This document shows, piece after piece, positions 19,265 through 28,073 of a DNA stretch of 64,000 nucleotides; the first letter of the stretch is position 1, and the number at the start of each line of letters is the position of its first letter. The notes beneath the pieces were generated by a model. The model searched no databases. It worked only from the letters and a program-made list of their open reading frames with translations, and was not told the origin of the DNA. The position numbers were made by a program, and so were the translations under genes. The stretch is from Clostridium estertheticum subsp. estertheticum (GTDB lineage Bacteria; Bacillota; Clostridia; Clostridiales; Clostridiaceae), in assembly GCF_001877035.1 (NCBI RefSeq), contig NZ_CP015756.1, positions 239,001-303,000 of the forward strand, given 5' to 3'.

Positions 19265-20530
19265 ATGGATAAATTTATTATAAAGGGTGGGAAAAGATTA
19301 GAGGGTGAAGTGAATGTAAGTGCAGCTAAAAATTCGGTCCTTCCTATACTTGCAGCAACTATATTAAATGGTAATAATTGTACTGTAGAAAATACTCCGA
19401 TGCTTGAAGATGTATTTGTAATTTGTGATGTATTAAAATCTCTTAGAGCTGATATTAATATAGATAAAGTTAATAAAAGAGTTAAAATAAATACTGCTAA
19501 TATATTTGCTAATGGAGCTAACGATGAATTAGTAAGGAAGATGAGAGCATCTTTCCTAATAATGGGGCCAATGCTTGGAAGATTCGGAAGTTTTAAGATA
19601 TCTCTACCTGGTGGATGTAATATTGGAACTAGGCCAATTGATCTTCATTTAAAGGGGTTATCAGCATTAGGTGCAGAGGTGTCGGTAGGCCATGGATATG
19701 TGGAAGCAAAAGCAAAAAAATTAATAGGAAGCAACATATATTTAGATTACCCGTCGGTTGGTGCTACGGAAAATATAATGATGGCGGCAACTCTTGCACA
19801 GGGTGAAACCATAATAGGAAATGCAGCAGAGGAACCAGAAATTGTTGATTTAGCTATATTTTTAAGGGCGATGGGAGCAAAAATTGATGGAGAAGGAACA
19901 GATACTATAAGGATACTAGGAGTAAAAGATTTTAAAGAAGTTGTTCATAAGCCGATATATGACAGGATAGAGGCAGGTACATTTATGATAACTGCTGCAA
20001 TAACAAAAAGCTTAATTAAAATTAATGGAGTTGATGAAATTCATTCAAAGCCAATAATAGCAAAACTCACAGAAATGGGGGTGGCAATAGAAATTAATAA
20101 AAATAGTGTAATAGTGGATGGTAGGCAAAAGTTAAATCCTATAGATCTAAAAACAATGCCATATCCAGGATTCCCAACTGATATGCAAGCACAGATGATG
20201 AGTTTATTATGTACAGTAAAAGGGACAAGTATAATCACGGAAACCATTTTTGAAAATAGGTTTATGCACGCTGTAGAGCTTAAGAGGATGGGAGCAAATA
20301 TAAAAATAGACGGTAGAAGTGCTGTAATTGAAGGTATAGATACATTTACAGGTTCAGAGGTCACAGCTACAGATTTAAGAGCGGGGGCAGCACTAGTACT
20401 CGCAGGGCTTACAGCAGAGGGCACAACTGCAATAAAGGACATATATCATATTGATAGGGGGTATGTGTCGATTGAAAAGAAATTAAGAGGATTAGGAGCA
20501 GATATAGAAAGAGTGCATTATGATAAGTAA
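19265..20530 (+). CDS. murA: UDP-N-acetylglucosamine 1-carboxyvinyltransferase
   Basis: First committed step of peptidoglycan synthesis: transfers enolpyruvate from PEP to UDP-GlcNAc. 421 residues. Substrate-binding Lys-Asn pair in SAAKNSVLPILAA (residues ~20-33), and the fosfomycin-target Cys118 in PGGCNIGTRPIDLHLKG, so the enzyme has the normal fosfomycin-sensitive Cys. RBS GGAGG. The paralogous murA2 is not in this window. Confidence 0.97.
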   Translation: MDKFIIKGGKRLEGEVNVSAAKNSVLPILAATILNGNNCTVENTPMLEDVFVICDVLKSLRADINIDKVNKRVKINTANIFANGANDELVRKMRASFLIMGPMLGRFGSFKISLPGGCNIGTRPIDLHLKGLSALGAEVSVGHGYVEAKAKKLIGSNIYLDYPSVGATENIMMAATLAQGETIIGNAAEEPEIVDLAIFLRAMGAKIDGEGTDTIRILGVKDFKEVVHKPIYDRIEAGTFMITAAITKSLIKINGVDEIHSKPIIAKLTEMGVAIEINKNSVIVDGRQKLNPIDLKTMPYPGFPTDMQAQMMSLLCTVKGTSIITETIFENRFMHAVELKRMGANIKIDGRSAVIEGIDTFTGSEVTATDLRAGAALVLAGLTAEGTTAIKDIYHIDRGYVSIEKKLRGLGADIERVHYDK

Positions 20531-20597
20531 TATAAGTTTTGATGAATTTTAAATAACAATAAAAAACAAAAGAATATGGCATAAAGATTAAAGAATT

Positions 20598-20634
20598 GGA
20601 ATATATTAAATAATAATATATTCCGATTTTTTTA
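20598..20634 (+). terminator. Terminator after murA
   Basis: GGAATATATTA / TAATATATTCC (20598-20608, 20614-20624), 5-nt loop, followed by T7. Confidence 0.88.
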
Positions 20635-20761
20635 TAATTTATTAAAAGTGTACAAGCCCTTATTATTTAACATAGGCTCAATAGTCCTAAAAAAGTAATA
20701 ATCTTTATGTTTAATTAATATGTATAGAGTAAAACTTATTTATAACGAAGGGGAGGAAAAA

Positions 20762-21850
20762 ATGAGAAGAGGTTTTAGTGTAATACAATTAAAGAACATT
20801 ATTCTATTAATTATTGCTTTTGTTGCGTTTGTAATTATTACATCTGTGTTAATAGTGGGAGTTGGAAATAATAAATATATAAATATACAGAAAGATAAAA
20901 ATAAAAGCACTGTAATTAAATCAGGAGATAATAAAAGCAATGTTGCTAAATCAGGAGATAATAAAAGTGGTATCAAATATGATTCAATGCCAAAGGTTAC
21001 TAAAATTAGGGTGTTTATGACAAAGAAAAATACTATAAAAGAAATAAATTTAGAAGATTATGTTACTGGAGTCGTAGCATCAGAAGTGCCTGTTGAATTT
21101 GAGATAGAAGCTATAAAAGCTCAAGCAGTAGCTGCTAGGACTTATGCTTTAGCTCATGTTGCTTTATTAGGCGGAGGTGGATGTAAAAACGGAAAAGGAG
21201 CTAATGTATGCGATACAGTTCACTGCCAAGTTTATATGACTAAAGATGAACGTATAAAAGTATGGGGTAGAGTTAAAGGTGAGGAATACTGGAATAAAAT
21301 TAAGAATGCAGTTGAAGCAACAGCAACTCAGGTTTTAACATATAATGACAATTTGGTTATGGAGCCATATTATTTTTCTACAAGTAGTGGGGAAACAGAA
21401 AATTCTGAGGATGTATTTAGTACGAGTGTACCTTATTTAAGGAGTGTAGCAAGTCCGGGTGAGGAAAAATTAAAAGATAGTAAAAGTAGTAAAACTTTTA
21501 ATTATAAAGAGTTAAGTCAAATTATAAACAACAATTATGATAGTGCTAAGGTATCATCTTCTAACATTAGAGACCAAATAACAATAATTGATAGAACTCA
21601 GGCTGGAAGTGTTAAGAACATTAAGGTAGGAAGAATAACCATGAAAGGAAGTAAATTTAGAACAATGCTTGGTTTAAAATCAGCCAATTTTAAAATAAAA
21701 TTTAATTCGAGTAGTGTAGAAGTGGATTGTAGTGGATATGGTCATGATGTTGGAATGAGTCAATATGGAGCAGAGGTTATGGCCAAAAACGGGAAAAAAT
21801 ATGTTGATATTTTAACTCATTATTATCAAGGCACCTCCGTATCTAAATAA
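20762..21850 (+). CDS. spoIID: Stage II sporulation protein D
   Basis: Membrane-anchored lytic transglycosylase of the DMP engulfment machine in the mother cell. 362 residues: one N-terminal membrane helix (about 11-34), a linker with a tandem decapeptide repeat (KSGDNKS occurs twice, 30-bp DNA period), then the SpoIID domain with the proposed catalytic Glu108 in VVASEVPVEFEIEAIKAQAVAARTY (split here: VVASEVPVEF and IKAQAVAART) and the C-terminal GYGHDVGMSQYGA motif. GGGGAGG 5 nt before ATG 20762 sets the start; ATG-equivalent codons from 20720 precede the RBS. Confidence 0.96.
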   Translation: MRRGFSVIQLKNIILLIIAFVAFVIITSVLIVGVGNNKYINIQKDKNKSTVIKSGDNKSNVAKSGDNKSGIKYDSMPKVTKIRVFMTKKNTIKEINLEDYVTGVVASEVPVEFEIEAIKAQAVAARTYALAHVALLGGGGCKNGKGANVCDTVHCQVYMTKDERIKVWGRVKGEEYWNKIKNAVEATATQVLTYNDNLVMEPYYFSTSSGETENSEDVFSTSVPYLRSVASPGEEKLKDSKSSKTFNYKELSQIINNNYDSAKVSSSNIRDQITIIDRTQAGSVKNIKVGRITMKGSKFRTMLGLKSANFKIKFNSSSVEVDCSGYGHDVGMSQYGAEVMAKNGKKYVDILTHYYQGTSVSK

Positions 21851-21860
21851 AAAGTCATAT

Positions 21861-21908
21861 AAATTAGGCTGGTTATCCTATATAGAGGTATAACTAGCCT
21901 AAAATTTT
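21861..21908 (+). terminator. Stem-loop terminator after spoIID
   Basis: AAATTAGGCTGGTTAT pairs with ATAACTAGCCTAAAATTT (one G-U) across a 13-nt loop; ends in TTTT. Weak U-tract, so read-through to spoIIQ is possible. Confidence 0.65.
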
Positions 21909-21985
21909 GAAAAAAAGTAAAATAAATTTAATAAAAATGTATGTTTTATTAAATTATGGACAAAAATACAAATGGAGGTGTTTGT

Positions 21986-22750
21986 ATGAATAAAAACGCA
22001 AACAATAAGGCATTAAACTTTTTCAAGAAGGAGGGCTTCTACGTAATTTTATTTGTTTGTTTATGTATAGTAGCTGCAGTGGCATCTATAACAGCAAATA
22101 ATAAAAGTAAAATTGCAAGCAAGCAGGAAGCAGTACAAAAGGAACAAGCGAATGCAGGTAATGTAAATGGAGGGAATCAAAAGAAATACGATGGTGCTCT
22201 TCAAGTGAAAAAAGAAAATATAGCTAAGACTAAAGAACTTAAACCAGTGCCTAACATAAAAAGTGTAGCAACTGCTGCAGTTTCTAGCTCAGTTAATGCT
22301 CAATTTGCAAATCCAGTGGCTAATGGGCTACTCGCAAGAGCATATTCAAAAGAAATTGATTCAGTAGTGTTTAAGACTGATGGAAGCTATAGAACAAATT
22401 TAGGAGTTGACATTCAAGCTAAAACAGGTGAGCCGGTGGTTGCGGTAATGGATGGAATAGTTAAAGAAGTTGGTACTGATGTTGTAGGTCAAAATGGGAA
22501 TATGGTTGTAATAGATCATCAAAATGGCCTTGTTACTAAATATACTAGCTTAAGTGAAAAAATATTAGTAAAAAAGGGCGATAAAATAAGTAAGAAACAG
22601 CAAATTGGTACAGTGGGAAACTCTAGTTTAAATTCATATAAAGAAGTATATGGTTCTCATTTGCATTTTGAAGTTTTGCAAAATAATACGAATATTGATC
22701 CTGCTAAATATATAAAATATGATAAATACCAATCCACAAAAACAAAATAA
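21986..22750 (+). CDS. spoIIQ: SpoIIQ-like M23 (LytM) domain protein, degenerate active site
   Basis: Forespore-side partner of SpoIIIAH during engulfment. 254 residues: short cytoplasmic N-terminus, membrane helix (about 20-38), linker, and M23 domain (about 120-245). The HLH zinc motif is present (GSHLHFEVLQ) but the first zinc ligand of H-x-G-x-D is Asn (TNLGVD) and the second catalytic His of the Y-x-H-L motif is Ser (KYTSLSE). It is therefore probably not an endopeptidase, as in Bacillus subtilis and unlike Clostridioides difficile. GGAGGTG sets ATG 21986. Confidence 0.9.
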   Translation: MNKNANNKALNFFKKEGFYVILFVCLCIVAAVASITANNKSKIASKQEAVQKEQANAGNVNGGNQKKYDGALQVKKENIAKTKELKPVPNIKSVATAAVSSSVNAQFANPVANGLLARAYSKEIDSVVFKTDGSYRTNLGVDIQAKTGEPVVAVMDGIVKEVGTDVVGQNGNMVVIDHQNGLVTKYTSLSEKILVKKGDKISKKQQIGTVGNSSLNSYKEVYGSHLHFEVLQNNTNIDPAKYIKYDKYQSTKTK

Positions 22751-22759
22751 AAAATATGA

Positions 22760-22814
22760 CCATTTCAATTAGTTGTTTTTCCGAAATATATGGTCAGATG
22801 ACTAATTGGAATGG
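22760..22814 (+). other. Stem-loop between spoIIQ and spoIIID
   Basis: CCATTTCAATTAGT (22760-22773) pairs with ACTAATTGGAATGG (22801-22814), one G-U, 27-nt loop, no T-run. Could be a 3'-end stabilising or weak termination structure. Confidence 0.5.
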
Positions 22815-22872
22815 AATTTAAAAGCAAGGTATTGCATATTTATTAATATAGAAGGGTTTAGGAGGTAACACT

Positions 22873-23127
22873 TTGAAAGACTATATTGAAGACAGAGTAT
22901 TGGAAGTTGCTAAGTATATTATTGAGTCAAAATCCACAATAAGAAGAACCGCCAAGGTATTTGGAGTTAGCAAGAGTACTATACACAAAGACATGACTGA
23001 GAGATTACCAACATTGAATCCTAAAATTGCTAGTGAGGCAAAAACAATTTTAGATTTAAATAAAGCTGAAAGACATATTAGAGGTGGAGATGCAACTAGG
23101 CTTAAATATAAGGCAATTGAAGGATAA
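22873..23127 (+). CDS. spoIIID: Sporulation transcriptional regulator SpoIIID
   Basis: Small mother-cell DNA-binding regulator that acts with sigma-E. 84 residues. Helix-turn-helix region RRTAKVFGVSKSTIHKDMTERL (shown in part: VFGVSKSTIHKDMTERL) and the basic C-terminal RHIRGGDATRLKYK, both characteristic. The start is TTG 22873 behind a strong GGAGGT. It is followed by the mreB-like gene mbl, exactly as in Bacillus. Confidence 0.97.
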   Translation: MKDYIEDRVLEVAKYIIESKSTIRRTAKVFGVSKSTIHKDMTERLPTLNPKIASEAKTILDLNKAERHIRGGDATRLKYKAIEG

Positions 23128-23253
23128 AACATTTCAAACTAAAAACTATAAAAAATATTATTGGTAAAAAAGGATATTTTTATGGCTTTATGTAATAGAG
23201 TTTAGTATAATCTAATTATTCTAATATACTAAAGAGCAGGAGTGAGTTTTGAG

Positions 23254-24288
23254 ATGTTTTTTTTAAAAATGGGCACGGACATGGGAATTGATTTAGGAAC
23301 AGCAACAGTACTTGTATATATCAAAGGAAAAGGCGTTATTTTAAAAGAACCTTCTGTTGTTGCCATAGATAGAAGTAATAATAGGGTATTAGCAGTTGGA
23401 GAAGAAGCTAGGCAAATGATAGGAAGAACGCCGGGAAATATTGTGGCAATACGTCCTATGAGGGACGGTGTTATTTCAGATTATGATATAACTGAAAAAA
23501 TGTTAAAACACTTTATAAAGAAGGCTTGTGGTAAAAGAAGATTATCCGCTCCAAGGGTTGTGATTTGCGTCCCTTGTGAGTCAACTGAAGTGGAAAGAAG
23601 AGCAGTCGAAGATGCAGCTAGAAATGCAGGAGCTAAAAAAGTTCAACTTATAGAGGAACCTTTAGCGGCAGCGATAGGAGCTGGACTCGACATTAGTAAA
23701 GCAAGTGGTAATATGGTTATTGATATTGGTGGAGGTACTACCGATATTGCGGTTATTTCTTTAGGAGGCATGGTCGTACGTGAATCTATTAAAGTAGCTG
23801 GAGACAGGTTTGATGAAAATATCATAAAATATATTAGGAAAAAGCATAAATTAATGATTGGAGAGAGAACTGCAGAGGATTTAAAAATCAACATAGGTTG
23901 TGCTTATAGACAAGATGAAGAGGAAAGCATGGAGATAAGAGGAAGGGACTTAGTTACAGGTCTTCCGAAAAATCTGGCAGTAACATCCGAGGAAATGAGA
24001 GAAGCTTTAAAAGAGGCAGTATCGCAAATAGCGGGATGTGCACATTCAGTGTTAGAAAAAACACCGCCTGAGTTATCGGCGGATATAGCTGATAAAGGTA
24101 TAATTATGACTGGTGGAGGTTCATTGTTAAAGGGACTCGACAAATTAATACAAGAGGTTACTAAGGTTCCAGTATATTTGGCTGAGGACCCGATATCATG
24201 TGTAGCACTCGGAACAGGTAAAGTATTGGATTACGTGGATAAATTAGGTAATTCATTTGGTGGATATAACAATTATTTATCAAAGTAA
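23254..24288 (+). CDS. mbl: MreB-like cell-shape protein (Mbl)
   Basis: Actin-like ATPase that guides side-wall peptidoglycan synthesis. 344 residues. Phosphate-1 loop GIDLGTATVLVY, phosphate-2 MVIDIGGGTTDIAVISLGG, adenosine motif IIMTGGGSLLKGLD. ATG 23254 gives the family N-terminus MFFLKMGTDMGIDLG; GTG 23242 overlaps the RBS. Adjacent to spoIIID, the position of mbl in Bacillus, which is why mbl rather than mreB is used. Confidence 0.93.
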   Translation: MFFLKMGTDMGIDLGTATVLVYIKGKGVILKEPSVVAIDRSNNRVLAVGEEARQMIGRTPGNIVAIRPMRDGVISDYDITEKMLKHFIKKACGKRRLSAPRVVICVPCESTEVERRAVEDAARNAGAKKVQLIEEPLAAAIGAGLDISKASGNMVIDIGGGTTDIAVISLGGMVVRESIKVAGDRFDENIIKYIRKKHKLMIGERTAEDLKINIGCAYRQDEEESMEIRGRDLVTGLPKNLAVTSEEMREALKEAVSQIAGCAHSVLEKTPPELSADIADKGIIMTGGGSLLKGLDKLIQEVTKVPVYLAEDPISCVALGTGKVLDYVDKLGNSFGGYNNYLSK

Positions 24289-24306
24289 AAAGTGTAAACA
24301 AGCTAT

Positions 24307-24353
24307 AAAAATAAGCAATACAATTATTCTAATAATTGTATTGCTTATTTTTA
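24307..24353. terminator. Terminator after mbl, usable from both sides
   Basis: AAAAATAAGCAATACAATTA / TAATTGTATTGCTTATTTTT, 20-bp perfect stem with 6-nt loop. A/T flanks on both sides suit convergent mbl and yyaC. Confidence 0.9.
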
Positions 24354-24401
24354 TATATTTTAAAAAAATTAAAACATTATTAATTATTATAGATAAAGTA
24401 A

Positions 24402-24965
24402 TTAGAGCATGTTAATAGGAATTAAATTGTTTTGATCAGTGGTAAGTGAGTATAAATAATATGAATGTATAAGGGATCTACTTAAAACATTAGCAATTTC
24501 CATTACTAAACTAAGTCTTATGTTTCTATTAGTGAATAATTCACTATCATTACTTGAATCTACTATACCAACTAATGAGATATTGCCTACTTTAGGAAGG
24601 TTTTTACCTACGCCTTTACCAGGATGGATTGGATAATTCCTAGCTTGGATTTCACCAATATTTGCAATATCGCCGAGACAAGCATCAACACCTATGATAG
24701 TGCAGTTTGGATGTTTAGCGTTTATTTCAGATAACTTACTATCTATGTTTAAGGCATGAATTGGATTATCTATAGTGCCATAAACGGGTAATGGAAAGGA
24801 ACTATTCTTTAAAAAGGTACCAACCAAAGGTCCAAGGCAATCACCTATACATCTATCGGTACCTATGCAAACGACTAGAGTGTTTTTGTCAATATAGTCT
24901 TTTAGAAAATTAGAAATTGTATAGTATGCTAAAGGGTCTTTATAATGGGTTTTAGCTTTGCTCAA
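24402..24965 (-). CDS. yyaC: YyaC family sporulation protein (DUF1256)
   Basis: 187 residues. Resembles the germination-protease (GPR) fold: VCIGTDRCIGDCLGPLVGTFL near the N-terminus (key piece GTDRCIGDCLGP), IIGVDACLGDIANIG, and HPGKGVGKNLPKVGNISLVGIV. Proteins of this family are spore-associated putative proteases. TTG start at 24965 behind AAGGAGGT. Convergent with mbl. Confidence 0.88.
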   Translation of the reverse strand: MSKAKTHYKDPLAYYTISNFLKDYIDKNTLVVCIGTDRCIGDCLGPLVGTFLKNSSFPLPVYGTIDNPIHALNIDSKLSEINAKHPNCTIIGVDACLGDIANIGEIQARNYPIHPGKGVGKNLPKVGNISLVGIVDSSNDSELFTNRNIRLSLVMEIANVLSRSLIHSYYLYSLTTDQNNLIPINML

Positions 24966-25126
24966 GAAATATACCTCCTTGCATTTCTGCCTTTGAAAAA
25001 CAATTCTTATTTATTTTCCTATGAATCATTTATATGAATAAACTCCCAGCATTATTATTATAAAGAATAAAAAAATCATTAATTGGCAAATAATCTATAT
25101 ATAATAATTATTTGGGGTGATATTTT

Positions 25127-25726
25127 ATGAAAAGAATTAATTCGTTATTCATTATTATATTCTCAACTTTAGTAAGTGTGATTAGCATGGTTTCATATCA
25201 TTACTATGTTAATAATTTGCATAAACCTGAGGTGGCTGAGTATACAAAACATTCTAATTCAAGAACAACTAATAATGATGGGGTTAAAGTGCTTATAAGG
25301 GATAATATGCAGGATAAAAAATTGAGTAGTAATTATAAAAAAGAAGAAGAAAAGGTGAGCGGTAGTAGCTCAAATGTAATTTCATCAGATCTAGATACTA
25401 AAAAAAATGAGGAGGAGAAGGATAGTCTAGAAAATTATTATAAGTATATAGAAAAAAATGAAAAAGCAGTTTTTAAAGTATCCGCATCAAAAATAGAAGA
25501 AAATTTAACTACTTCTGATAAAATCAAGTTATTGTATGTAAGTATGAAGTTAGATAAAGAGGAGTATAAGAAAGTGAAGGAATATTTATATGCTAAAGAT
25601 GTTGAGGGAGGGGTTCTTAAAGCACTTAAATTATTGAAAAAAGATTTATCGGAAAAAGAATATGACAAAGTTCGGAAAGTTGCTGGAAGGTTTATAGATA
25701 TGAACTTGGCAGAAGAACTGAATTAA
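25127..25726 (+). CDS. Unknown membrane-anchored, Lys/Glu-rich protein
   Basis: 199 residues; family not recognised. One hydrophobic N-terminal segment (about 6-26) acts as signal anchor, followed by a low-complexity Ser/Asn/Lys linker (about 40-105) and a charged helical C-terminal region (about 110-199) in which two similar helix pairs centred on DKEEYKKVKEYL and SEKEYDKVRKVA can be seen. GGGGTGAT precedes ATG 25127. The neighbouring yyaC and the extracytoplasmic layout make a sporulation or envelope role possible, but this is only context. Confidence 0.6.
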   Translation: MKRINSLFIIIFSTLVSVISMVSYHYYVNNLHKPEVAEYTKHSNSRTTNNDGVKVLIRDNMQDKKLSSNYKKEEEKVSGSSSNVISSDLDTKKNEEEKDSLENYYKYIEKNEKAVFKVSASKIEENLTTSDKIKLLYVSMKLDKEEYKKVKEYLYAKDVEGGVLKALKLLKKDLSEKEYDKVRKVAGRFIDMNLAEELN

Positions 25727-25854
25727 CTATATTTAGGTAGGTTATATAAAAAAACTCTTGAATAATAAAAAGTTGTATTAGCGTTTAATACTGAGTAAAT
25801 ATGAGAATGATATAGTAATGTAGAGAAGAAGTCGTTTATTTAAGGAAAATAAAT

Positions 25855-25883
25855 TTGTAATTTATTTTTTTAAGTTGTATAAT
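25855..25883 (+). promoter_or_regulatory. Sigma-A promoter of the tRNA cluster
   Basis: TTGTAA (25855-25860), 17-bp spacer, TATAAT (25878-25883), 40 bp upstream of the first tRNA. Confidence 0.7.
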
Positions 25884-25922
25884 AATCCTTGTCGACACGG
25901 CAAAACGATATATTAATAATGT

Positions 25923-25994
25923 GCTGGCATGGCTCAACGGTAGAGCAGCTGACTTGTAATCAGCAGGTTGTAGGTTCAATTCCTATTGCCAGCT
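25923..25994 (+). tRNA. tRNA-Thr (TGT), copy 1
   Basis: Acceptor arms GCTGGCA / TGCCAGC; anticodon loop CTTGTAA with TGT; T-arm GGTTCAATTCC. CCA is not encoded. Part of a Thr-Tyr unit repeated 294 bp downstream. Confidence 0.95.
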
Positions 25995-26002
25995 TCACAT
26001 AT

Positions 26003-26087
26003 GGAGGAGTTCCCGAGTGGCCAAAGGGGGCAGACTGTAAATCTGTTACGTAATGTTTCGATGGTTCGAATCCATCCTCCTCCACCA
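26003..26087 (+). tRNA. tRNA-Tyr (GTA), copy 1
   Basis: Class II tRNA with long variable arm; acceptor GGAGGAG / CTCCTCC, anticodon GTA in CTGTAAA, encoded CCA. Confidence 0.95.
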
Positions 26088-26109
26088 TTTATCGTGTTTA
26101 TTTAATTCT

Positions 26110-26185
26110 GGGAGCATAGCTCAGCTGGGAGAGCATCTGCCTTACAAGCAGAGGGTCACAGGTTCGAACCCTGTTGTTCCCACCA
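26110..26185 (+). tRNA. tRNA-Val (TAC)
   Basis: Acceptor GGGAGCA / TGTTCCC, anticodon TAC in CTTACAA, T-loop GGTTCGAACC, encoded CCA. Confidence 0.95.
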
Positions 26186-26216
26186 TAACAATTTTTTTAT
26201 AATCGAATAAGTATAT

Positions 26217-26291
26217 GCTAGCATGGCTCAACGGTAGAGCAGCTGACTTGTAATCAGCAGGTTGTAGGTTCAATTCCTATTGCTAGCTCCA
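26217..26291 (+). tRNA. tRNA-Thr (TGT), copy 2
   Basis: Identical to copy 1 except acceptor arm GCTAGCA / TGCTAGC: a compensated G-C to A-T change at the fourth pair. CCA is encoded, unlike copy 1. Confidence 0.95.
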
Positions 26292-26296
26292 CATAT

Positions 26297-26381
26297 GGAG
26301 GAGTTCCCGAGTGGCCAAAGGGGGCAGACTGTAAATCTGTTACGTAATGTTTCGATGGTTCGAATCCATCCTCCTCCACCA
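26297..26381 (+). tRNA. tRNA-Tyr (GTA), copy 2
   Basis: Same sequence as the tRNA at 26003 as far as read; anticodon GTA, long variable arm, encoded CCA. Completes the duplicated Thr-Tyr unit. Confidence 0.95.
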
Positions 26382-26408
26382 AAAGACATCAATAGATGTC
26401 TTTTTTTA
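26382..26408 (+). terminator. Terminator of the tRNA cluster
   Basis: AAGACATC AATA GATGTCTT followed by T-run. Confidence 0.88.
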
Positions 26409-26435
26409 CTTATTTAATCTAAAAGAATTGATATG

Positions 26436-26467
26436 TTGACACTGCTGATTGCATGTGGTAGTATAAT
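26436..26467 (+). promoter_or_regulatory. Promoter of the metK leader
   Basis: TTGACA (26436-26441) and TATAAT (26462-26467). The 20-bp spacing is long; TAGTAT at 26459-26464 would give 17 bp. Confidence 0.55.
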
Positions 26468-26486
26468 GAAAACTTAATATTGATAA

Positions 26487-26591
26487 CTCTTATCAAGAGA
26501 GGTGGAGGGAAAAAGGCCCTATGAAACCCGGCAACCGGTGCTATGCACCATGGTGCCAATTCCTGCAGTTATAATCTGCAAGATAAGGGAG
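26487..26591 (+). promoter_or_regulatory. SAM-I (S-box) riboswitch
   Basis: P1 strands CTCTTATC (26487-26494) and GATAAGGG (26582-26589). Conserved core AGAGGTGGAGGGA, ATGAAACCCGGCAACC and GGTGCCAATTCC are all present. It precedes metK, whose product makes SAM, so SAM binding should favour the terminator at 26598 and give feedback control. Confidence 0.97.
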
Positions 26592-26597
26592 ATGGAT

Positions 26598-26637
26598 AAA
26601 ACACCTCTTCTTATTTTTGGAAGGGGTTTTATTTTTA
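26598..26637 (+). terminator. Expression-platform terminator of the SAM riboswitch
   Basis: AAAACACCTCTTC pairs imperfectly with GGAAGGGGTTTT, followed by ATTTTTAT. The 5' side overlaps sequence that can pair in the ligand-free state. Confidence 0.75.
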
Positions 26638-26675
26638 TAAAAAATTATTATTTAGCATTAGAAAGGAGAATTAAT

Positions 26676-27851
26676 ATGAAAAGATTATTCACATCAGAAT
26701 CAGTTACAGAAGGACATCCAGATAAAATTTGTGACCAAATTTCAGATGCTGTACTTGATGCTATATTAGAACAAGATCCTTACGCTAGAGTTGCTTGTGA
26801 AACTGCAGTTACTACTGGAATGGTATTGGTTATGGGAGAGATAACAACTAATTGTTATGTAGATGTTCCTAAAGTTGTTAGAAATACTATTGAAGGTATA
26901 GGATACACTAGAGCGAAATATGGTTTCGATGCTAGTACATGCGCAGTAATTACATCTATTAATGAACAATCATCAGATATAGCTATGGGTGTTGATGAAG
27001 ACTTAGAGTCTAAGGAAGGCCGTACATCGAAAGTTGATTCAATAGGCGCTGGAGATCAAGGTATGATGTTTGGGTTTGCCACTAATGAGACACCAGAGTA
27101 TATGCCTCTTCCAATTTCTATGGCACATAGATTAGCAAGAAGATTAAGTGAAGTAAGGAAAGATGGTACATTAAAATACTTGAGACCAGATGGAAAAACT
27201 CAAGTTACTGTAGAGTATGAAGACAATAAACCAGTTAGAATAGATACTATTGTTATTTCAACTCAACATGGAGTAGAAGCAACTCATGATCAAATTGAAA
27301 AAGATTTAATAGAAAACGTAATAAAGCCAATAGTTCCAAGTGAATTATTAGATGAAAATACGAAATATTATATAAATCCTACAGGTAGATTTGTTATCGG
27401 AGGACCACAAGGTGATTCTGGTTTAACAGGAAGAAAAATAATAGTTGATACTTATGGAGGATCTGGTAGACATGGCGGTGGATGTTTCTCAGGAAAAGAT
27501 CCAACGAAAGTTGATAGATCAGCTGCATATGCTGCAAGATGGGTTGCTAAAAATTTAGTAGCTGCAGGGGTTTCAGATAAATTAGAAATTCAGTTAGCTT
27601 ATGCTATAGGTGTAGCCAAGCCAGTATCTATAGAAGCAGAAACTTTTGGAACAGGAAAAATTTCTGACGATAAAATAGTTGCAATAATCGAAAAAGTATT
27701 TGATTTAAGACCAGCTGTTATTATAAGAGAATTAGATCTTAGAAAACCTATTTATAAACAAGTAGCAGCTTATGGACATTTTGGAAGAAATGATTTGGAT
27801 TTAAGTTGGGAAAAATTAAATAAGGTTGATGAAATAAAAAAATATTTATAA
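26676..27851 (+). CDS. metK: S-adenosylmethionine synthetase
   Basis: Makes SAM from methionine and ATP. 391 residues. Motifs: [23 protein letters not shown] (key part GHPDKICDQ), [10 protein letters not shown], and [19 protein letters not shown] (key part [16 protein letters not shown]). ATG 26676 follows AAAGGAG. The frame stays open upstream through the riboswitch to 26502, but that extension is leader RNA and not protein. Confidence 0.98.
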   Translation: MKRLFTSESVTEGHPDKICDQISDAVLDAILEQDPYARVACETAVTTGMVLVMGEITTNCYVDVPKVVRNTIEGIGYTRAKYGFDASTCAVITSINEQSSDIAMGVDEDLESKEGRTSKVDSIGAGDQGMMFGFATNETPEYMPLPISMAHRLARRLSEVRKDGTLKYLRPDGKTQVTVEYEDNKPVRIDTIVISTQHGVEATHDQIEKDLIENVIKPIVPSELLDENTKYYINPTGRFVIGGPQGDSGLTGRKIIVDTYGGSGRHGGGCFSGKDPTKVDRSAAYAARWVAKNLVAAGVSDKLEIQLAYAIGVAKPVSIEAETFGTGKISDDKIVAIIEKVFDLRPAVIIRELDLRKPIYKQVAAYGHFGRNDLDLSWEKLNKVDEIKKYL

Positions 27852-27861
27852 TATAAGTAAA

Positions 27862-27896
27862 AAAGGATGACAATTAATAATTGTTATCCTTCTTTT
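27862..27896 (+). terminator. Terminator after metK
   Basis: AAGGATGACAATT / AATTGTTATCCTT with 3-nt loop then TCTTTT. Confidence 0.85.
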
Positions 27897-27977
27897 GCGT
27901 ATATAATTATTAATTTTAAAGTAAAACAATTATAAAACCATATTTATTATGCAATTTATGGATTATTAATTAGAATT

Positions 27978-28005
27978 TTGATAAAACTTAAGATAGAGGT
28001 ATACT
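27978..28005 (+). promoter_or_regulatory. Promoter of recD2
   Basis: TTGATA (27978-27983), 16-bp spacer, TATACT (28000-28005). Confidence 0.55.
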
Positions 28006-28073
28006 ATTGATAAAAGTTGTATAACACATATGATATAATATTATTATATAAATTTATAAATAGGGGAGATTTT

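Noticed and set aside
25923-26381. Possible phage attachment site at the tRNA cluster
   Set aside because: The repeated segments are complete tRNA genes, and no integrase or phage gene is near.
26502-26675. Open frame extending metK 58 codons upstream
   Set aside because: It runs through the SAM riboswitch and its terminator; ATG 26676 has the RBS and the family N-terminus.
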